Below are positions 59,990-64,000 of a stretch of 64,000 bases of DNA, piece by piece. The stretch's first letter is position 1; the number at the start of each line of letters is the position of its first letter. The notes beneath the pieces are model-generated. The model did no database searches. It saw only the letters and a list, made by a program, of their open reading frames with translations, and was not told the DNA's origin. Origin of the DNA: Flavimaribacter sp039888615 (GTDB lineage Bacteria > Pseudomonadota > Alphaproteobacteria > Rhizobiales > Rhizobiaceae); assembly GCA_039888615.1 (NCBI GenBank), contig JBDQQS010000001.1. One strand, given 5' to 3'. The position numbers were made by a program, and so were the translations under genes.

Positions 59990-60018
59990 TTGACAATCTG
60001 TATTATAATTAATACAAC
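59990..60018 (+). promoter_or_regulatory. promoter with embedded palindromic operator upstream of HutC/Liv operon
   Basis: TTGACA (59990-59995), a 17-bp spacer and TACAAC (60013-60018) form a good sigma-70-type promoter on the plus strand. An inverted repeat TGTATTA-TAAT-TAATACA (59999-60016) covers the spacer and most of the -10, an ideal place for repression. The HutC-type regulator encoded immediately downstream is the likely ligand. The divergent oxidoreductase gene starts at 59912, so the same operator may control both operons. Confidence 0.65.
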
Positions 60019-60052
60019 TATTGCAACATTTTTAATACCGGATCAGCCGTTT

Positions 60053-60880
60053 TTGTCACAGGTAACCCAACCCGCCAAAACCCATCGGGTCTATCTTCTG
60101 CTTCGGGACAGAATCACTGAAGGTCTCTTCGGTCAGAGTGGAAAACTGCCCGGTGAGCAGGCTTTGGCGGAAGAGCATTCGGTGTCGCGCGTGACCGTCA
60201 GGAGGGCGATCGACGGACTGGTCGCCGATGGTCTCGTGGAGAAGCGGGTCGGATCCGGAACCTATGTCAGGCAACCCGATCGCAAGATGCAGTCTGCGAT
60301 CGCTGACGTCTCCAACGTTTTCACCCATCTCAAGGAAATGGGGCGCAGCACCGCCGTCAAAATGCTGTCGTTCGAATATGTCGTTCCTGAAAACCATGTC
60401 CGCGAGGCCCTGAAGCTGGAGGCGGACGAGCGCGTGCAACGATCGGTGAGGGTCCGTCTCGTCGACGATGAGCCGTTCTCCTATCTCACTGCGCAGGTGC
60501 CGGAAAGGATCGGCCGCCTTTACTCACGCGAGGATCTTTCCCGGGATCCCTTGCTGGAGCTGATCGAGCGTTCGGGCCTGAAGGCGAGCGCCGCATCGCA
60601 GGAAATCAGCGCAATGCTTGCCTCGCCGGATGTGGCGGAAGCCCTCGACGTCAAGGTCGGTTCCGCGCTTGTCTCGCTGACGAGAACGGTTCTCGACAGC
60701 CAGGGCAGGGGCATGGAGTATCTCGAAGCGCGCTACCGGCCGGACCGGTACGGCTTCCGGATGGATCTGGTTCGTTCGGGCGGCAATGGAGCCCGCTATT
60801 GGAGCCCTGCGGATAGAAAAAAGGAAAACCAGAATGCGCGGCATGCGCACACCAACAGGAAGAGGTGGAACAATGACTAG
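60053..60880 (+). CDS. GntR-family regulator, HutC type (UTRA domain)
   Basis: This 275-residue protein (TTG start at 60053 proposed) has a winged helix at about 8-75 (THRVYLLLRDRITEGLFGQSGKLPGEQALAEEHSVSRVTVRRAIDGLVADGLVEKRVGSGTYV) and a UTRA domain ending GMEYLEARYRPDRYGFRMDLV. The open frame reaches back to GTG at 59978, but that would put the promoter and operator at 59990-60018 inside the gene. It is similar in layout to the HutC regulator at 53645. It overlaps the Liv binding-protein start by 8 bp, so regulator and importer are coupled. Confidence 0.85.
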   Translation: MSQVTQPAKTHRVYLLLRDRITEGLFGQSGKLPGEQALAEEHSVSRVTVRRAIDGLVADGLVEKRVGSGTYVRQPDRKMQSAIADVSNVFTHLKEMGRSTAVKMLSFEYVVPENHVREALKLEADERVQRSVRVRLVDDEPFSYLTAQVPERIGRLYSREDLSRDPLLELIERSGLKASAASQEISAMLASPDVAEALDVKVGSALVSLTRTVLDSQGRGMEYLEARYRPDRYGFRMDLVRSGGNGARYWSPADRKKENQNARHAHTNRKRWNND

Positions 60881-62096
60881 TGTAAAAAATATGCTTTCAC
60901 GCCGTACGGTTCTGAAGGGAGCCGCCGCGCTTGGAGTGGGCGTGCTTGCAGCGCCGACCGTGCTCCGCGCACAGCCGGCGGCCGTCAAGATCGGTCTCCT
61001 GCAGCCGATGAGCGGATTTCTCGCCGGAGACGGTCAACTCGCTTCAATCGGCGCCAAGGTCGCCGTCGAAGAGGTCAATGCCGCGGGCGGCATCAAGTCC
61101 CTGGACGGCGCGCCGATCGAACTGATCATCGGAGACAGCCAGTCCAACGCCGAGGCGGGCGCCCAGGCGACGGAAACCCTGAATGACGAAGGCGTGAGCA
61201 TCATCACAGGCGGTTTCGCCTCGGGCATTTCGACGACGGCCACCCAGGCGGCGGCGCGCTACGACCTGCCTTTCATCGTCGATACGGCCGTGTCGGATGC
61301 GATCACCGGACGCGGGCTGTCCAACACGTTCCGTTTCGGACCGAGCTTCAGCATCGCAACGACCATCGCCCTTGCCAATCTGCAGCGACTGAACGACGCC
61401 GCGGAAAACAAGGCGAAGACCGTCGCTCTCGTCCACGAGGACGGCCTGTTCGGTTCGGGCCTTGCCGGCCTGATGCAGGAAAAGCTTCCCGACATGGGCT
61501 TCGAGATCGTCGAGGTGATCAGCCACCCGACGCCTGCGCGCGACATGTCCAATGTCGTGCTTCGCCTGCGCTCGCTCAATCCTGACCTGATAATTCCGTC
61601 GCACTACTACAACGAGTTCGTTCTGTTTGCGCGGACGCTCCAGCAGCAGCGGGTCAAGCCGAAGGGAATTTACGCGATCTTCGGAGGCGCGGCGTCTTCC
61701 TATCGCTTCGTCAACGAATATCCGGAAGCAGCCGAAGGCGTGATGGACTGCAATCACTGGGGTATGCCCGACCATCCGGCGACTGCGAAATTGATGCAGA
61801 CGGTCAAGGACGAAGGCACGTTCTACGCCTACAACACGCCGACCAACTATGCGCTGATCCATGTCGTCGCCCAGGCGCTGGAGAAGGCCGGCTCCTCCGA
61901 CCGGGCCGCCTTGACCGAAACTCTGAAGACGCAGGAATTCGATCCGACCGTCATGCCTTATGGCATCGTCAAGTTCGACGAGACCGGGCAGAACCAGAAT
62001 GCATTGCCGTTGAACACCCAGGTGCAGAACGGCGATATCAAGGTCATCTATCCGGAAGACTACGCGCAGGCCGAACCGATCTTCCCGGTCAACTGA
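60873..62096 (+). CDS. branched-chain amino acid-type ABC substrate-binding protein, Tat-exported
   Basis: This 407-residue protein begins MTSVKNMLSRRTVLKGAAALGVG, a twin-arginine signal cut near LRAQ. The mature part is LivJ-like: AAVKIGLLQPMSGFLAGDGQLASIGAKVAVEEVNAAGGI, GDSQSNAEAGAQATETL, and GGFASGISTTATQAAARYDLPFI. The SD AGGAAGAGGTGGAACA supports ATG at 60873. Liv-type proteins of this subgroup often bind aromatic acids, amides or urea rather than branched-chain amino acids. Confidence 0.9.
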   Translation: MTSVKNMLSRRTVLKGAAALGVGVLAAPTVLRAQPAAVKIGLLQPMSGFLAGDGQLASIGAKVAVEEVNAAGGIKSLDGAPIELIIGDSQSNAEAGAQATETLNDEGVSIITGGFASGISTTATQAAARYDLPFIVDTAVSDAITGRGLSNTFRFGPSFSIATTIALANLQRLNDAAENKAKTVALVHEDGLFGSGLAGLMQEKLPDMGFEIVEVISHPTPARDMSNVVLRLRSLNPDLIIPSHYYNEFVLFARTLQQQRVKPKGIYAIFGGAASSYRFVNEYPEAAEGVMDCNHWGMPDHPATAKLMQTVKDEGTFYAYNTPTNYALIHVVAQALEKAGSSDRAALTETLKTQEFDPTVMPYGIVKFDETGQNQNALPLNTQVQNGDIKVIYPEDYAQAEPIFPVN

Positions 62097-62193
62097 TTGT
62101 ATTGACGGCTCCCGGCGGCATCCGTCGCCGGGACGCCACTTCATCGACAAGGCCTGACGCGCATGCCGGCGTCTGGCCCAGCGGACGAGTGAA

Positions 62194-63066
62194 ATGTACC
62201 CCATCCCCATAATCGCGGAGGCGCTGATCAACGGGCTTATGCTCGGCGCGGTCTATGCGCTGGTGGCCGTCGGCCTCACGCTGATCTACGGGGTTCTTCA
62301 TATCGTCAATTTCGCCCATGGCGCATTTCTGACGCTGTCCATGTTCGGTATCTGGCTTTTGTGGGAACACGCGGGTCTCGACCCTTATCTGTCGATTCTC
62401 GTGCTCACCCCGATCATGTTCGGGCTCGGATACGGCGTGCAGCGCTTTATCATTGGCCCGGCCGGTCACGGCCGTGACAATTCCATCCTGCTGGTGACGC
62501 TTGGCATTTCGATCGTCATCGAGAACGGATTGCTGGTCGTCTTCAAGTCCGACACCAGGACGATCGCAACGGATTACGGTTTCAGGGTCATCGAAATCGG
62601 GCCACTGCTTCTGTCCTGGCCGCGCGCCGTCGGGTTCGTCGTCACCATGGCGACGGCCGTCATCGTGTGGTTTATCCTCAACCGGACGGACGCCGGAAAG
62701 GCAATCCGCGCCGTCGCGAAGGAGAAACTTGGCGCCAGGCTTGTCGGCATCGACGTCAATCACATCTACGCCATGACGTTTGCTCTCGGGTCGGCCTGTC
62801 TGGCCGTGGCGGCCGGCCTGCTGATGCCGGTTTTCTACGTCAATCCTCAAACCGGCGGCGCCTTTGTCCTGGTTGCTTTCACCATCGTTGTCCTCGGCGG
62901 CATGGGGTCGGTCACCGGGGCGCTGCTCGGTGGCCTCCTGATCGGAGTCGTAGAAGCCGCATCCTCGCTTTTCCTTGGGGACAGCCTTGGTCAGCTCGGC
63001 ATTTTCGTGCTGTTCATACTGGTGCTGCTTTTCAAGCCCACGGGCCTGTTCGGAGAGCGAATATGA
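62194..63066 (+). CDS. livH: ABC transporter permease (LivH type)
   Basis: This 290-residue permease shows LINGLMLGAVYALVAVGLTLIYGVLHIVNFAHGAFL at the N-terminus, IRAVAKEKLGARLVGIDVNHIYAMTFALGSACLAVAAGLL and VVLGGMGSVTGALLGGLLIGVVEA, which are typical of LivH. It starts 97 bp after the binding-protein gene, with an imperfect GC-rich hairpin (GGCTCCCGGCGGCATCCGTCGCCGGG region, 62106-62130) in the gap that may tune expression. It overlaps livM by ATGA. Confidence 0.93.
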   Translation: MYPIPIIAEALINGLMLGAVYALVAVGLTLIYGVLHIVNFAHGAFLTLSMFGIWLLWEHAGLDPYLSILVLTPIMFGLGYGVQRFIIGPAGHGRDNSILLVTLGISIVIENGLLVVFKSDTRTIATDYGFRVIEIGPLLLSWPRAVGFVVTMATAVIVWFILNRTDAGKAIRAVAKEKLGARLVGIDVNHIYAMTFALGSACLAVAAGLLMPVFYVNPQTGGAFVLVAFTIVVLGGMGSVTGALLGGLLIGVVEAASSLFLGDSLGQLGIFVLFILVLLFKPTGLFGERI

Positions 63067-64000
63067 GCGCCCGCGATCTGTTCCCGATCCTGCCTGTTAT
63101 GCTTGTTCTGGCAGTTCTCCCGTTTCTGGGACTGTCCGGCAGTCTCCTCAATCTGCTGATCTTCATGATGATCGTCGCGTTGGCCGCCCAGGGCTGGAAC
63201 GTGTTGGGGGGCTATGGCGGGCTCGCGTCCTTCGGTCACGCCGCCTTTTTCGGCACCGGCGCCTATGCCGCCGCCATCCTTCAGACCCGTTACGGCGTAA
63301 ACGCCTGGGCTTCGCTCGTACTGGGCGTCGCGCTTGGCTCGCTGGTTGGAGCGTTCATTGGCTTTCTCACCTTTCGCTCCGGTCTCAAGGGCAGCTATTT
63401 TGCGCTGATAACCCTGGCATTCGCCGAAGTGCTACGCATTCTGGCCAATTCATCCGAGATCACCGGTGGTGGAGCAGGCATTGTCGTGCCGATCGATTAC
63501 GGCTTCGAAAATCTGCAACTGCGCGACCGGCGGTTCTTCGTCTTGCTTGCGGTGGTCTGCGTCGGCGTCGGGCTGGTGATCACGCGCTGGCTCGACCGGT
63601 CGAAATTCGGCGCCTATCTGATCGCGATACGCGAGAACGAGGACGCCGCGCGCGCGCTCGGCGTCAACGTAATGAACGTCAAGCTCGGCGCGATAACCCT
63701 GTCGGCGGCTCTGACCGCGCTGTCGGGCGTTCTCTACACTCAGAACTTCCTCTTTCTGGACGCCAATATCGCCTACGGACCCTGGATTTCCATCGAGGCC
63801 CTGTTCGCCGCCATCGTCGGCGGTCTCGGAACAATGTTCGGTCCTCTCATCGGCGCGGTAGTGCTGCTCGGCGCCGGCGAGATTACGAAAGAGTTTTCCG
63901 GCGGAATTCCCGGATTCGATCTGCTGGTCTTCGGCGTGATCCTGATCATAACCGTCGCCTTCGCGCCAAAGGGACTGGCCGGCATTTCCCTGAAGGGCTT
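63063..64000 (+). CDS. livM: ABC transporter permease (LivM type), runs off right edge
   Basis: The open frame from ATG at 63063 continues past the window end (312 codons seen). AQGWNVLGGYGGLASFGHAAFFGTGAYAAAIL, RSGLKGSYFALITLAFAEVLRIL, AIRENEDAARALGVNVMNVKLGAITLSAALTALSGVLY and ALFAAIVGGLGTMFGPLIGAVVLL are typical of LivM. The genes for the LivG and LivF ATPases should follow outside the window. Confidence 0.92.
   Translation, partial: MSARDLFPILPVMLVLAVLPFLGLSGSLLNLLIFMMIVALAAQGWNVLGGYGGLASFGHAAFFGTGAYAAAILQTRYGVNAWASLVLGVALGSLVGAFIGFLTFRSGLKGSYFALITLAFAEVLRILANSSEITGGGAGIVVPIDYGFENLQLRDRRFFVLLAVVCVGVGLVITRWLDRSKFGAYLIAIRENEDAARALGVNVMNVKLGAITLSAALTALSGVLYTQNFLFLDANIAYGPWISIEALFAAIVGGLGTMFGPLIGAVVLLGAGEITKEFSGGIPGFDLLVFGVILIITVAFAPKGLAGISLKG

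Noticed and set aside
61044..62231. 395-codon open frame opposite the Liv binding-protein gene
   Set aside because: It is an antisense shadow; the plus-strand protein has a Tat signal and full LivJ-like motifs.
1..64000. tRNA, rRNA, riboswitch or CRISPR elements
   Set aside because: No cloverleaf, rRNA-like stretch, spaced direct-repeat array or known riboswitch core was recognised by eye in the intergenic intervals. A covariance-model search would be needed to exclude small RNAs.

Overview
The window looks like a chromosomal or megaplasmid accessory region of an alphaproteobacterium, most likely a Rhizobiales member (Phyllobacteriaceae/Rhizobiaceae-like). This is inferred from the moderately high GC, the IS5- and IS21-type remnants, and the density of TRAP and ABC uptake operons each paired with its own regulator. 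It carries no rRNA, tRNA or CRISPR array that I can see, and no core housekeeping block. It is a mosaic of catabolic operons: three TRAP transporters plus the remains of a fourth, three ABC importers, and eight regulators (two GntR/FCD, two GntR/HutC, one LysR, one AraC, one TetR, plus a likely AraC-type operator pair showing one of them in action; seven regulator genes in all).

Layout. 0-1.3 kb is an insertion-sequence graveyard: the 5' part of an IS5-type transposase, a small secreted protein behind tandem operators, IS21-like end repeats, and a truncated dctM with an internal deletion. 1.3-14.8 kb holds a putative regulon: GST and YciI-like genes, divergent from a RutE-like nitroreductase, a TRAP transporter and an intradiol (hydroxyquinol-type) dioxygenase; then a malonyl-CoA decarboxylase with a GntR regulator, a DRE-TIM (homocitrate/isopropylmalate synthase-like) enzyme, and a TAXI-type TRAP transporter with a cupin. 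Four promoter regions here share a palindrome centred on TATCGATA or TATTGATA. 14.9-20.3 kb is a TRAP transporter with a phosphonate monoester hydrolase/sulfatase-like enzyme, divergent from a LysR gene.

20.6-28.8 kb is an AraC-controlled operon for a molybdenum hydroxylase. It has an SRPBCC protein, FAD subunit, 2Fe-2S subunit, a molybdopterin subunit encoded as two separate genes, MoxR-type AAA+ and VWA maturation factors, and an amidohydrolase. It lacks the CO dehydrogenase active-site Cys loop, so it should act on an organic substrate. 28.8-39.3 kb is a sugar or sugar-acid locus: two TIM-barrel epimerases, an enolase-superfamily dehydratase, a GntR regulator, a 2-hydroxyacid dehydrogenase whose catalytic Glu is Gln, and a convergent ABC importer. 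Three promoters share TGGTnnnACCA operators. 39.5-44.6 kb is a TetR gene facing a five-gene operon with a split Tm-1-like protein (UPF0261 plus PEP-hydrolase-like TIM barrel), cupin, M24 peptidase-fold and DJ-1/PfpI proteins.

44.9-63+ kb is one or more unidentified degradation pathways: two amidohydrolases lacking the HxH metal motif, an acyl-CoA ligase, a serine hydrolase, an acetoacetate decarboxylase-like enzyme, a taurine/nitrate-type ABC importer, an isochorismatase-like hydrolase and a HutC regulator. On the opposite strand lie a second-copy LeuCD-like isomerase, Ohr, an NAD-dependent epimerase and an Fe-S flavin 'old yellow enzyme'. These diverge from another HutC regulator and a Liv-type ABC importer that runs off the right edge. 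Substrates are not identifiable from sequence alone.
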